From Jidongwangia harbinensis (lineage in GTDB: Bacteria; Actinomycetota; Actinomycetes; Mycobacteriales; Micromonosporaceae), in NCBI RefSeq assembly GCF_020216025.1, contig NZ_JAIWNC010000002.1, positions 186,001-250,000 on the forward strand: a stretch of 64,000 nt of DNA. Reading direction: 5' to 3'. The translations under genes were made by a program, and so were the position numbers. This document shows, piece by piece, positions 1 through 9,975 of the stretch. Position 1 is the stretch's first letter. Every line of letters begins with the position of its first letter. The notes under the pieces were generated by a model. The model worked only from the letters and a program-made list of their open reading frames with translations. It had not been told where the DNA came from and did no database searches.

Positions 1-375
1 CAGCGTGCCGTCGAGCAGCGGCACGTCGTGCGGTCCGGGCCGCCACGCGGTCGGGCCGGCGAACCGGTCGATCCCGCTGGTGGCGAACCGCCGGGCCAGG
101 TCCTGCTGGCCGTCGGCGAGCAGGTGCACGGCCACGTGGTCGGCGCGGGCCACGGTGGGCCAGCTGGAGGAGTCCCGGTTCAGGCAGAAAGACACGATCG
201 GCGGGTGCAGGGACACCGAGGTGAACGAGGTGGCGGTGAAGCCGGCCGGGCGGTCGCCCGGTGCGGTCACCACGGTCACCGTGCTGGCCTGGTGGCGCAG
301 CAGGCGGCGGAACTCGGTGACGTCGAGCGGGGCTCCGGGGTGCGGAGCCGGTAGCGGACCGGTGGTCAGGGTCAT
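1..375 (-). CDS. Flavin reductase domain protein, 3' end outside window
   Basis: The 125 visible codons match the N-terminal half of the flavin reductase (FMN-binding split-barrel) family, which reduces FMN or FAD for partner monooxygenases. Family hallmarks include an FRRLL...STVTVVTA opening (residues 19-36), then GFTATSFTSVSLHPPIVSFCL and later DHVAVHLLADGQ. ATG at 375 follows GGAGG with good spacing. Upstream on the same strand lies a Cys-rich leader peptide (529-600), the type found before actinobacterial sulfur-assimilation genes. An SsuE-like role, supplying reduced flavin for sulfonate desulfonation, is therefore inferred. The substrate cannot be read from sequence and the C-terminus is missing. 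Other flavin-dependent partners remain possible. Confidence 0.85.
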   Translation of the reverse strand, partial: MTLTTGPLPAPHPGAPLDVTEFRRLLRHQASTVTVVTAPGDRPAGFTATSFTSVSLHPPIVSFCLNRDSSSWPTVARADHVAVHLLADGQQDLARRFATSGIDRFAGPTAWRPGPHDVPLLDGTL

Positions 376-473
376 CAGATCCTCCGTGGGAGCGGGCACG
401 GCGGCACGACCGGCGGTGGGTCGCCGGGTGCCTCGGCGGGTGGGACGGCCGCTACGTCGATGGAGGCGGCGGA

Positions 474-491
474 CGGGCCGGCGCCGGCCCG
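474..491. promoter_or_regulatory. 18-bp GC palindrome between leader peptide and flavin reductase
   Basis: CGGGCCGGCGCCGGCCCG is a perfect self-complementary 18-mer within the 153-nt gap between the leader peptide stop (529) and the flavin reductase start (375). In the minus-strand transcript it could form a very stable hairpin, as expected for an attenuator or Rho-type control element. No U-run follows it, so a simple intrinsic terminator is unlikely. Its role is inferred from position only. Confidence 0.4.
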
Positions 492-528
492 CATGGGGTG
501 CGTGGGATTCTGCGCTGCGTCGGACGAC

Positions 529-600
529 TCAACAGGCGCAGGTGCACACCCGGAGGAAGTCGACGAAGCGCCGTCGGATGAGACGGGTGCTCCGGTTCAT
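529..600 (-). CDS. Cysteine-type leader peptide, 23 residues (candidate attenuator)
   Basis: This 23-codon frame starts at ATG 598-600 and ends TGA 529-531. The peptide begins MNRSTRLIRRRF and ends FLRVCTCAC, with three Cys codons in its last five positions. A basic N-terminal half followed by a Cys cluster is the recognised form of actinobacterial leader peptides placed ahead of sulfur-metabolism genes. In mycobacteria such Cys-rich upstream frames mediate cysteine-responsive attenuation. There is no Shine-Dalgarno sequence. A TACGTT -10 box ends 6 nt before the ATG, so translation is probably leaderless. The next gene on the strand is the flavin reductase. Stalling at the Cys codons when cysteine is scarce is inferred. 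Confidence 0.75.
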   Translation of the reverse strand: MNRSTRLIRRRFVDFLRVCTCAC

Positions 601-606
601 GCCAGC

Positions 607-636
607 AACGTAACGTCGCGGCCGACGCCGCGTCAC
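607..636 (-). promoter_or_regulatory. Promoter of leader peptide / flavin reductase
   Basis: On the minus strand GTGACG (631-636) lies 18 nt before TACGTT (607-612), resembling TTGACA and TANNNT. The -10 box ends 6 nt before the leader ATG, which places the transcript start at or next to that codon. Confidence 0.5.
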
Positions 637-903
637 CGGCTTGTGACCCAGGACACATATAATTCCCATAGGCTAGGAGGGATATCCCCACCATGCTGCG
701 TACTTAGGGGCACTAACCGGCAGGTAAGGGGGCTGAGGATTCGGCCGGCGCGGACGCCGGGCACCGCCCCGACCAGCCAGGACGCCGCATTCGGGACTCT
801 CCGCGGTCGGTGCCGCACGGTGCGTCGCGGCGCGGTGTTGGTACAAAGCCGATGCGCCGGCCGCCACCGGCGCGTCCGCACCGTCGCCCGAGGAGAGTCT
901 TCG

Positions 904-2022
904 TTGAGAGCGCCCCAGTCAGCCGCCGTTCTGATCAGATCGCTGGCGGTCGCCGTCGTGGTGGTGGGAACCGGTCTGGCGACCACCGGTCCGGCCGCCG
1001 CCGCACCGTCGGCCACCGTGGACTACGTGGCACTCGGCGACTCGTACGCGTCCGGCGTCGGGTCCGGGCCGGAGACCGGTGAGTGCCGGGTCACCGAGTA
1101 CGCGTATCCGGCCCTCTGGGCCGCCACCGAGCCCACCGCGGTGAAGCTGACCCAGAAGGCCTGCAGCGGCGCCTCCTCGGCCGACGTGCTCGCCGACCTG
1201 GTGAGGACGCCCGACGCGACCAACCCGGTGAAGGCGCTCGACGCGGGGACCGACCTGGTGAGCCTCACCGTCGGGGCCAACGACCTGAACCTGGTCGACG
1301 CGTTGAAGACCTGCGCCGACACGAGCCAGGCGCAGGCGTGCGCCACCAAGCTGGCCGCGGCCGAGGCCGCGCTGACCACCACGTTCCCGGAAGACCTGGG
1401 CAAGACGTTGGCCGCGGTGAAGACGAATGCCCCGAAGGCGCGGATCGCCGTCGTCGGGTACCCGTTGCCGTTCGAGGACGTCGCCCAGTGCGCGCTGCCG
1501 CTGCCGAAGACGCTGCGCGACGCCGGCAACACCGCCGTGGCCGGCATCAACCGGGTGCTGGAGGCGCAGGCCGCGGCGGCCGGCGCCACGTTCGTGGACG
1601 TGGCCGCGCGGTACGCCGGACACGGCCTCTGCGGCACCGAACCGTGGATCGTCGGCCTGGCCGGACTGGCCAACAACACGCTGCTGCACCCGAGCCGGCT
1701 GGGTCAGGAGCGCGGTCAGCTGATCGCCTTCACCGAGAAGGTCGGCACGCCGGAGGAGATCCTCGCCTGGATCGCCGACCGGGACAAGCCGGCGCCGGTG
1801 CCGAGCGCGACGCCGACGCCGACGCCGACCACCACCGGCCCGGCCGCGCCGGACACCGCCGGTGGCACCGGTGCGGGTGACTCCGGCTCGGCGTCCGGCG
1901 GTCTGCCGGTCACCGGTACCAACGTCTGGATGCTCGCCGGCGTCGGCCTGGCGCTGCTGGTGGCCGGGGCGTTCGCGCTCCGGGTACGGCGGCCCCGCCG
2001 GGTCCGCGTCGTGTCCGAGTAG
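904..2022 (+). CDS. Sortase-anchored SGNH/GDSL-family hydrolase
   Basis: This 372-residue secreted esterase/lipase-like enzyme has a signal peptide (residues 1-34, ending near AAAA). GDS at residues 45-47 gives nucleophile Ser47, GAND at 124-127 gives the oxyanion Asn, and LLHPSRLG gives candidate His262. A Pro/Thr-rich linker then leads to LPVTG (334-338), a hydrophobic segment and a basic RRPRR tail, which is a complete sortase signal. The enzyme should be covalently attached to the cell wall. TTG at 904 was chosen because AGGAGAG lies 6 nt upstream and the signal peptide begins there; the same frame stays open to 460 but without protein-like content. Its natural ester substrate is unknown. 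Confidence 0.85.
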   Translation: MRAPQSAAVLIRSLAVAVVVVGTGLATTGPAAAAPSATVDYVALGDSYASGVGSGPETGECRVTEYAYPALWAATEPTAVKLTQKACSGASSADVLADLVRTPDATNPVKALDAGTDLVSLTVGANDLNLVDALKTCADTSQAQACATKLAAAEAALTTTFPEDLGKTLAAVKTNAPKARIAVVGYPLPFEDVAQCALPLPKTLRDAGNTAVAGINRVLEAQAAAAGATFVDVAARYAGHGLCGTEPWIVGLAGLANNTLLHPSRLGQERGQLIAFTEKVGTPEEILAWIADRDKPAPVPSATPTPTPTTTGPAAPDTAGGTGAGDSGSASGGLPVTGTNVWMLAGVGLALLVAGAFALRVRRPRRVRVVSE

Positions 2023-2102
2023 GCGCACGCAGCGCCGGCGGCCGGGTTCCCGGCCGCCGGCGCCGGCCCTGCTCCGGTCCGTGGCCGTCAGGCCCGGACC
2101 CC

Positions 2103-2151
2103 GGAAGCACGGCCCCGGCCGGCGTCCCCCGTCCGGCCGGGCCGTGCTTCC
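2103..2151. terminator. Bidirectional terminator between SGNH hydrolase and cellulase
   Basis: Inverted arms of about 19-20 nt (2103-2122 and 2133-2151) pair with a single bulge around a 10-nt loop. The hairpin sits between two convergent genes and could stop transcription from both sides. Confidence 0.8.
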
Positions 2152-2159
2152 GCCGTGTC

Positions 2160-4205
<2,046 letters not shown>

Positions 4206-4226
4206 TCACGTTCTACCGTTGCCGGC

Positions 4227-4940
4227 ATGCAGATCTCCGGAGCAGTCGCCCTGGTCACCGGGGCCAATCGCGGCCTCGGCCGCCACTTCACCCGTCAGTT
4301 GCTCGACCGCGGCGCCGCCAAGGTGTACGCCACCGCGCGCCGGCCGGAACTCGTCGACGTCCCGGGCGCCGAGGTGCTCCGGCTCGACGTCACCGACCCG
4401 GACTCGATCGCCGCCGCGGCGGCCGTCGCCACCGACGTCAACCTGCTGGTCACCAACGCCGGCGTGGACACCAACACGAACCTGGTCACCGGCGACCTCG
4501 CCGAGATCCGCCGGGAGATGGACACCCACTTCTGGGGCACGCTGCACACGATCCGGGCGTTCGCGCCCCGGCTGGCCGGCGGCGCGATCCTGACCATGCT
4601 GTCCGCCATGTCGTGGTTCAACTATCCCGGACACGAGGCGTACGGCGCGGCCAAGGCCGCCGCCTGGAACCTGACCAACGGCGTGCGGCTGGAACTGGCC
4701 GCGCAGCGCACCCAGGTGACCGCGGTGCACGCGGGTGCGGTCGACACCGACATGTCGGCCGGCTACGACGGTCCCAAGGGCGACCCGGCCGCCGTCGTGC
4801 GGGCCGCCCTGGACGGGCTCGAGGAGAACCGGTTCGAGGTGGTCGCCGACGAGTGGAGCGGATTCATCAAGTCGACGCTGGCCGGCGAGCCGGGCGACCT
4901 CTACGCGCGGTTCGGGCTCGGGTCCGTCGCCGCGAACTGA
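4227..4940 (+). CDS. Short-chain dehydrogenase/reductase (SDR)
   Basis: A 237-residue Rossmann-fold oxidoreductase. TGANRGLGRHF (about 10-20) is the TGxxxGxG cofactor loop. VTNAGVD is the NAG motif. The catalytic residues are Ser in LSAMSWFN and YGAAK (YxxxK, about residues 138-142). Tolerance for NADPH is suggested by the Arg after the glycine motif, but this is weak. The substrate is unknown. ATG at 4227 is preferred over an upstream in-frame start because homology begins there and a TACCGT -10 box ends 7 nt before it (leaderless). A CAACGTCACGTT palindromic element overlaps the promoter and could be an operator. Confidence 0.85.
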   Translation: MQISGAVALVTGANRGLGRHFTRQLLDRGAAKVYATARRPELVDVPGAEVLRLDVTDPDSIAAAAAVATDVNLLVTNAGVDTNTNLVTGDLAEIRREMDTHFWGTLHTIRAFAPRLAGGAILTMLSAMSWFNYPGHEAYGAAKAAAWNLTNGVRLELAAQRTQVTAVHAGAVDTDMSAGYDGPKGDPAAVVRAALDGLEENRFEVVADEWSGFIKSTLAGEPGDLYARFGLGSVAAN

Positions 4941-4946
4941 GCCCGG

Positions 4947-5162
4947 TCAGAACATGCCGGAGCCGCGCCGGGCCTCGCGCTCGGCGCGGCGGCGTTCGCG
5001 CTGTTCGCGGGTGTGGCGCTTGCGGTTCTCCAGGTCCCGCTTCCACTGCTCCCGGGCCTCGGCGTCGCACCCCTGCACCGCGTTGTCCACTGCCGCCGGC
5101 CCGATCAGGGACCGGAACCAGAAGTCGTCGAACCTGCGGCGGAACCAGCCGTCCCTCGCCAT
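4947..5162 (-). CDS. Hypothetical basic protein, 71 residues
   Basis: A small highly charged protein. The first half is aromatic (GWFRRRFDDFWFRSL) and the second half is an Arg/Glu-rich helix (about 38-66), probably a coiled or RNA/DNA-contacting helix. The ATG at 5162 has GGAGGAG 8 nt upstream. It is divergent from the OhrR-type regulator and shares its operator-bearing intergenic region, so the regulator may control it. No family was recognised. Confidence 0.65.
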   Translation of the reverse strand: MARDGWFRRRFDDFWFRSLIGPAAVDNAVQGCDAEAREQWKRDLENRKRHTREQRERRRAEREARRGSGMF

Positions 5163-5184
5163 CGCGTGCTCCTCCCGCAGATAC

Positions 5185-5211
5185 TTGGCACACCAACCAT
5201 TGGTACACCAA
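5185..5211. promoter_or_regulatory. Two TTGG-N4-CCAA operators between divergent genes
   Basis: TTGGCACACCAA (5185-5196) and TTGGTACACCAA (5200-5211) are near-identical palindromes whose centres are 15 bp apart. They lie just upstream of a TACGAT -10 box (5220-5225) for the OhrR-type gene and upstream of the 71-residue gene. This arrangement fits cooperative autoregulatory binding of a MarR dimer. Confidence 0.7.
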
Positions 5212-5251
5212 TCATCGGCTACGATAGCAGCGGACCCGAGGAGATGCCGCT

Positions 5252-5713
5252 GTGCGTGAGCCGAACGACACCGACCCGCTTGCCCTGGAGCAGCAGGTCT
5301 GCTTCGCGCTGTCGGTGGCGGCCCGCAGCGTCGTGGCGGTCTACCGTCCGCTGCTGGAGCCGATGGGCCTGACCCACCCGCAGTACCTGGTGATGCTGGC
5401 CCTGTGGCAGCACGCGCCGCTGTCCGTGCGGGATCTCAGCGCCCTCCTGCAGCTCGACCCCGGCACGCTGTCCCCGCTGCTGAAACGGCTCGAGGCGATC
5501 GGCTACCTGCGCCGCGAACGCAACCCGGCGGACGAGCGCAGCCTGGCCGTCACGCTCACCGCGACCGGGCGCGCGCTCCGGCGGCGGGCCGAGCAGATCC
5601 CGCCCGCCGTGGTCGAGCGGCTCGGCCTGCCGATCGAGGACCTGCACCGCCTGCACGCCGCGCTCACCCAGGTGATCGCCGCGGCCCACCCGGCACGGGC
5701 CGCGGCCGGCTGA
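5252..5713 (+). CDS. MarR-family regulator, OhrR type
   Basis: This 153-residue winged-helix regulator contains EQQVCFALSVAAR (residues 13-25) and YRPLLEPMGLTHPQYLVMLALW, the arrangement of OhrR organic-peroxide sensors. Cys17 occupies the position of the redox-sensing Cys. The wing helix region is LSALLQLDPGTLSPLLKRLEA. GTG at 5252 follows GAGGAG at 8 nt. Oxidation of Cys17 is expected to release DNA, by family knowledge. No ohr peroxidase gene lies beside it, so the regulated gene may be the divergent 71-residue frame, the nearby SDR or a distant target. Confidence 0.83.
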   Translation: MREPNDTDPLALEQQVCFALSVAARSVVAVYRPLLEPMGLTHPQYLVMLALWQHAPLSVRDLSALLQLDPGTLSPLLKRLEAIGYLRRERNPADERSLAVTLTATGRALRRRAEQIPPAVVERLGLPIEDLHRLHAALTQVIAAAHPARAAAG

Positions 5714-5719
5714 GCCGGG

Positions 5720-6931
5720 TCAGCCGACGCCGGACAGCTGGGCCAGCTTCAGCGCCAGGTGCAGGGTGAGGCGCTCGTTGCCGTCCTTGAGGTTGGTCCC
5801 GGCCAGCTGCTCCACCCGCTGCAACCGGTAGTACAACGTGGTGCGGTGCAGGCGCAGGCGTTCCGCGGTCGCGTGCGCGTTCCCGGCCAGATCCAGGTAC
5901 GTCTCCAGGGTCTGCGCCAGCACCCGGCCGCCGTCCGCGTTCAGCAGCCGCAGCAGACCCGGATGCACCTCCGGCACGTCCACCTGCTGCTCGTCGACCA
6001 TGCTGAGCAGCCGCCACACGCCGAGCGACGCCCACGACGCGACGTCGCCGAGCGCCGGCAGCCGGGCCGCGATCCGGGCCGTCCGCACCGCCTGCCGGTA
6101 CGAGCACGCGGCGTCCGCCAGCCGGGGGTACGTCTCACCCAGGCCCACCACCGTCCGGGCCACGCCGGGCACCCGGCCGACGGCGGCGCGCAGCCCCGCG
6201 GTCAGGTGGCGGGCCACCGACGCGGCCGGCCGGTGCGCCGCCTCACCGCCGCACAGCAGCAGCGTGCCGTGGTCGCGCCGGACCAGGTGCAGCGCGGACC
6301 GGGTGCCGTACCAGCGGCGGGTCAGCACCAGCGCGTGCTCCAGCGCGGCCCGGACCGGGTCGGCCGTGGCCCGCTCACCGACCGGCTGCACGACCAGCGC
6401 GGTGACCGGCCCGTCGTCCGCGACCACGCCGTCGGCGAGCAGCTCGGCGGCCGCCCGGGCACGGTGCTCCGGCGGCTCCGCCAGCAGCGTCCGGGCGGCC
6501 TCGGCCTCGCGCTCCGACGCCAGGTCGCCGAGCAGGTCGGCGCGGTGCAGCAGCCGGGACACGTCCGCGGCGGCGGTCTCGGCGTCGCGGATGTCCGCAT
6601 CGGACATCGAGCCGTCCGCGTCCACGAACCAGAGGAATCCGAGCAGCATGTCGGCGTGCAGCAGCGGCAGGCAGACGCGGGGGAGCAGGTCGAGTTCGGG
6701 CGCGGCGGGGGTCCGCATCGGAGCGCGGGTCCGGTGGACGCCGGCCGCCCGGAACCAGGCCGCCACCTCCGGCGTGGTGTGCCGGCTCAGGATGGACGTC
6801 CGGCGCACCGCGTCCAGCGGCTCGGTGTGCGCGCTGTACGCGATCACCCGCTGGTGCCGGTCCTCGATCAGCGCCGCCCGGCCGACCCGTCCGGCGACGG
6901 CGTCGACGACGCGCTGCAGATCCCCGTGCAA
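5720..6931 (-). CDS. PucR-family transcriptional regulator
   Basis: The 403-residue protein has an N-terminal GAF-like sensory part and a central GGDEF-like/PucR region. It ends in a C-terminal helix-turn-helix of the PucR (HTH_30/CdaR) type, seen in LDLAGNAHATAERLRLHRTTLYYRLQR near residues 340-370. TTG at 6931 was chosen because GGAGG lies 7 nt upstream and homology begins there; the same frame stays open to 7237 but would cross the divergent promoter. It is transcribed away from the secreted M6 protease and ends 6 bp from the convergent OhrR-type gene. Its effector is unknown. Control of the adjacent protease is plausible. Confidence 0.8.
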   Translation of the reverse strand: MHGDLQRVVDAVAGRVGRAALIEDRHQRVIAYSAHTEPLDAVRRTSILSRHTTPEVAAWFRAAGVHRTRAPMRTPAAPELDLLPRVCLPLLHADMLLGFLWFVDADGSMSDADIRDAETAAADVSRLLHRADLLGDLASEREAEAARTLLAEPPEHRARAAAELLADGVVADDGPVTALVVQPVGERATADPVRAALEHALVLTRRWYGTRSALHLVRRDHGTLLLCGGEAAHRPAASVARHLTAGLRAAVGRVPGVARTVVGLGETYPRLADAACSYRQAVRTARIAARLPALGDVASWASLGVWRLLSMVDEQQVDVPEVHPGLLRLLNADGGRVLAQTLETYLDLAGNAHATAERLRLHRTTLYYRLQRVEQLAGTNLKDGNERLTLHLALKLAQLSGVG

Positions 6932-6993
6932 CAGTGCACCTCCGCCTCGATCCTGATCGATTCCCGGTAACGGTTCAAGGCACGACTTCGTCA

Positions 6994-7022
6994 GGTGTCG
7001 CATCACACCCCGGCACGTGCCG
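6994..7022. promoter_or_regulatory. Palindromes in PucR / protease intergenic region
   Basis: GGTGT-N6-ACACC (6994-7009) is followed at once by the perfect palindrome CGGCACGTGCCG (7011-7022). Both lie between divergent starts at 6931 and 7071. They are candidate binding sites for the PucR-type regulator or another dimer. Function is inferred from symmetry and position. Confidence 0.45.
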
Positions 7023-7070
7023 ACATCTGCAGGTATCGGCCGGCCCGTGCCGCCCCTAGGTTGCGGAAGC

Positions 7071-9101
7071 ATGCAGCTCACGGATTCGCGCACCCGCCGC
7101 GGCACGATCGCCGCCGCGGTCGCCGCCGTCCTGGTCGCCTCGCTGGCCAGCACACCCGCCACCGCCGCGCCCGCCGATCCGGGCACCGGCCCGTTCCGGG
7201 TGGTGGACCCGCAGAACTGGGAGAACCCCGACACCATGACGTGGGCCGACTACGTCGCCCCGCCCGGCACCGACTGGTCCGATCCCGCGGTGCGCGGCTC
7301 GGTCCGCAACTTCGACATCGCACTGGTCACTCTGGACTATCCGGACCAGCCGTTCGTGGTGACCCGGCCGGCCCGCTCGACGATCTTCGGCAACCCGCAG
7401 CCGGCCGCCGCCGGGGTGCCCCGTGAGCAGGTGCCGGCCTACTACCGGGACCTGCTGAACACGCCGAACGCGCTGAACCAGGGCCACACGCTGCACGAGT
7501 ACTGGATGCAGGACTCCGGCGGCCGGTACGGGGTGGACCTCACCGCGTTCGGGGCGTACACCATGCCGGCGAAGTCCTACCAGTACGGCATCACCAACGA
7601 CATGAACCCGGGCATGTGCCCGACCGGGGAGACCTGCAACCGCAACCTGCGCACCGACGGGCTGGGCGCCTGGCGCGCCGACGTCGGCGACGAGGTGGCG
7701 GACTCGTACGAACTGGTCTTCATCCTCTCCGCCGGCCAGGACGAGTCGTCCACCTGGCAGGAGTTCGGCGAGATGCGGTTCCAGACCAAGAACGACGTGA
7801 CCGAGCCGTTCGGGCCGCCGGACGAGACCCGGCCCAACCACGCGCGCACCCGGTACGTGGAGTGGACCTCGTGGGCGTCGGCCGCGACGATCTGGCCGAA
7901 CGCCGGCGGCGGTTCGTCGACCCAGGCGGAGAGTTCCGGCATGGGCGTGTACGCGCACGAGCTGAGCCACCTGCTGAGCATCGGCGACAACTACAACAAC
8001 CCGTACGGCGTGCCGCTGCGCCGGGCGTACACCGGTCCCTGGTCGATGATGTCCCGCGGGTCCTTCAACGGTCCCGGCGGGCCGCACACCCGCTGGCAGA
8101 TCCCGGCCGTCCAGGGCGGCTCGATGGGCTCGCTGCACACCCTTCGGGACAAGCTGAAGATCGGCCTGGTCGACGAGACCAACGTGCTCCGGCTGTCCCG
8201 CGAGGCGCTGTCCTCCTCCGGCCTGGTGGTGGCCCGGGTGACCGCCCGCGGGGTGAAGCCGGGCCCGCAGGACCTGGCCGGGCTGAACATCGCCATGAAC
8301 GCCGACCGCTCCCCGTCCTGCGACCCGTCCACCGAGGTGCTCTGCGACGGCGGCGGCTTCGAGAACTACACCGTCGAGGTGGTGGACCGGATGGGCGCGG
8401 ACTCGTTCACCCCGGACGCCGGCGTGCTGCTCAGCAAGACCAAGAACCAGGACCGGGCGCCGTTCCAGTGGGTGGTCGACGCGAACCCGCAGGACATCAA
8501 CATGATCGACTTCTACCGGCCGGACGGCACCCCGGCCATGGTCACCATGGGCGACTACCGCCAGCTGTCCGACGCGCTGTTCCACGCCGGCACCCGGTCG
8601 GGCAGCGAGTACGAGTACGTCGACGAGGCCAACCGGCTGCACTTCTACGTGCTGAACGTGCGCCGGGACCAGACCGGGGTGCTGTCGTACACGGTGGCGG
8701 TGCGGTCGCTGGATTCCGACGGCGGGCCCAGCACCCACGGGGTGGCACTGGAGCAGGGTCACGTGACGTCCGGCGGTAAGCCCACCGGCCGCGGCGTGAC
8801 GTGCACGTTCCGGCTGACCAACACGGGCACGTACTCGGCCGGCGGCCAGGCCCACCCGGAGAACGTCGCGTCGTACCTGACGTCGGACGTCTACCGGCTC
8901 TCCGCCGACGTGGCCGGCATCGGCTGGCGGGTGGAACTGCCGAACGCGCTGTCCGCGGTCCGGTTCGGCGGCTCCACCACGGTGGACGTGGCGGTGGCCG
9001 CGAACGCCGGCGCCGCGCAGAGCGGGTTCGTCAAGCTGACCGCCACCTCGGAGAGCGACCCCACGAAGACCGTCACGATGCCGTGCCGGGTGAACCGCTA
9101 G
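7071..9101 (+). CDS. Secreted M6-family metalloprotease
   Basis: A 676-residue exported zinc protease. The signal peptide covers about residues 1-34 (TPATAAPAD). The catalytic zinc motif is HELSH at residues 296-300, inside GVYAHELSHLLSIGDNY, with the downstream GPWSMMSRGSFNGPGGPHT region typical of M6 (immune inhibitor A-like) peptidases. The C-terminal 150 residues look like a beta-sandwich domain. The ATG at 7071 is preceded by TAGGTT ending 8 nt upstream, suggesting a leaderless or near-leaderless message. It is probably regulated from the palindromic region shared with the divergent PucR gene. Confidence 0.88.
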   Translation: MQLTDSRTRRGTIAAAVAAVLVASLASTPATAAPADPGTGPFRVVDPQNWENPDTMTWADYVAPPGTDWSDPAVRGSVRNFDIALVTLDYPDQPFVVTRPARSTIFGNPQPAAAGVPREQVPAYYRDLLNTPNALNQGHTLHEYWMQDSGGRYGVDLTAFGAYTMPAKSYQYGITNDMNPGMCPTGETCNRNLRTDGLGAWRADVGDEVADSYELVFILSAGQDESSTWQEFGEMRFQTKNDVTEPFGPPDETRPNHARTRYVEWTSWASAATIWPNAGGGSSTQAESSGMGVYAHELSHLLSIGDNYNNPYGVPLRRAYTGPWSMMSRGSFNGPGGPHTRWQIPAVQGGSMGSLHTLRDKLKIGLVDETNVLRLSREALSSSGLVVARVTARGVKPGPQDLAGLNIAMNADRSPSCDPSTEVLCDGGGFENYTVEVVDRMGADSFTPDAGVLLSKTKNQDRAPFQWVVDANPQDINMIDFYRPDGTPAMVTMGDYRQLSDALFHAGTRSGSEYEYVDEANRLHFYVLNVRRDQTGVLSYTVAVRSLDSDGGPSTHGVALEQGHVTSGGKPTGRGVTCTFRLTNTGTYSAGGQAHPENVASYLTSDVYRLSADVAGIGWRVELPNALSAVRFGGSTTVDVAVAANAGAAQSGFVKLTATSESDPTKTVTMPCRVNR

Positions 9102-9179
9102 CCGATCGGTGTCGCCGGCCTCAGGGGATCGGCACCTGGGGCCGGCGCCCGGCGGGCGGCGGTGCGGCGGACGCCGAGA

Positions 9180-9845
9180 TCAGCGTGGCCCGTAGCGGGT
9201 GGCCGGGGCGGACGTGGTCAGCGCCCAGTACAGCTCGCCGTACGACCAGTGCCACCACTCCGTCGGGTAGTTCACCAGGCCGGCCGAGCCGAGCGCCTCG
9301 ATCAGGATGCCGCGGTTGCGCCGGGCCTCGGCCGGGATGTTCGTGGCCGCCGTGTAGCACGCGTTCTCGCTGTCCACCGGCGTGGCGTCGATGACCGTGC
9401 CCATGTCGAGTTCGGCGCCGTCGTCGTCGCACAGGGTCAGGTCGACCGCGCCGCCGGTGCTGTGCGGGGCCACCTCCACGGGCGAGACGAACTTGCTGGT
9501 CTCGCGCCGGAGGTGGTCGGCCGGCCAGTCCGGATACCGGCCGCGCAGTTCGTCCTGGTATCCGGTGAAGATCTCCAGCTGCCGCTGGTAGGGCCGGTAC
9601 CCCTCGACGATCAGCAGCCGCAGGCCGGTGGGCAGCGACCGCTGCGCGGCGGCGAGCCGGTCCACCACGCCCTCGCGCAGGTGGGCGTACGAACCCGACT
9701 CGTCCGCGGCCCGCGGATCCAGCCGGAACTCCGGGTACCCGCGCAGGTCGACGAGCGGCTCGCCGTCGTCGTGCACGGGGATCGCGGAGATCTCCGGGTC
9801 CGTCAGGAGAATGGTGCGGGACTCGCGGGCGACGGCGCCGGGCAT
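9180..9845 (-). CDS. D-Ala-D-Ala dipeptidase, VanX/DdpX type (M15D)
   Basis: The 221-residue enzyme carries the VanX signature: HSTGGAVDLTL gives zinc ligands His128 and Asp135, and TEWWHW gives catalytic Glu196 and ligand His199. EGYRPY (81-86) holds the conserved Arg. It cleaves D-Ala-D-Ala and related dipeptides. There is no signal peptide, so it acts in the cytoplasm. No vanH, vanA, vanR or vanS gene is adjacent, so a role in dipeptide recycling is as likely as glycopeptide resistance. The ATG at 9845 follows GAGAGGAA. It is a single gene convergent with the M6 protease. Confidence 0.88.
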   Translation of the reverse strand: MPGAVARESRTILLTDPEISAIPVHDDGEPLVDLRGYPEFRLDPRAADESGSYAHLREGVVDRLAAAQRSLPTGLRLLIVEGYRPYQRQLEIFTGYQDELRGRYPDWPADHLRRETSKFVSPVEVAPHSTGGAVDLTLCDDDGAELDMGTVIDATPVDSENACYTAATNIPAEARRNRGILIEALGSAGLVNYPTEWWHWSYGELYWALTTSAPATRYGPR

Positions 9846-9975
9846 GGGTTCCTCTCGGTCGGTGGGTCTCGTCAGGTACGCGAAGACTCACCGATCCGGT
9901 CGCACCGCCGCACCTCCGGGCCGATCATAACCGCCGTGCGGTGGCCGCGCGCCGTCCGGCGCGCGGCCACCGGTG

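Noticed and set aside
658..663. TATAAT hexamer on the plus strand
   Set aside because: No -35 element at the right distance, so a promoter for the SGNH gene could not be supported.
693..707. Five-codon mini-frame (MLRT stop) after AGGAGG
   Set aside because: A strong Shine-Dalgarno is 12 nt away but the peptide is too short and unconserved in type to call a gene or leader.
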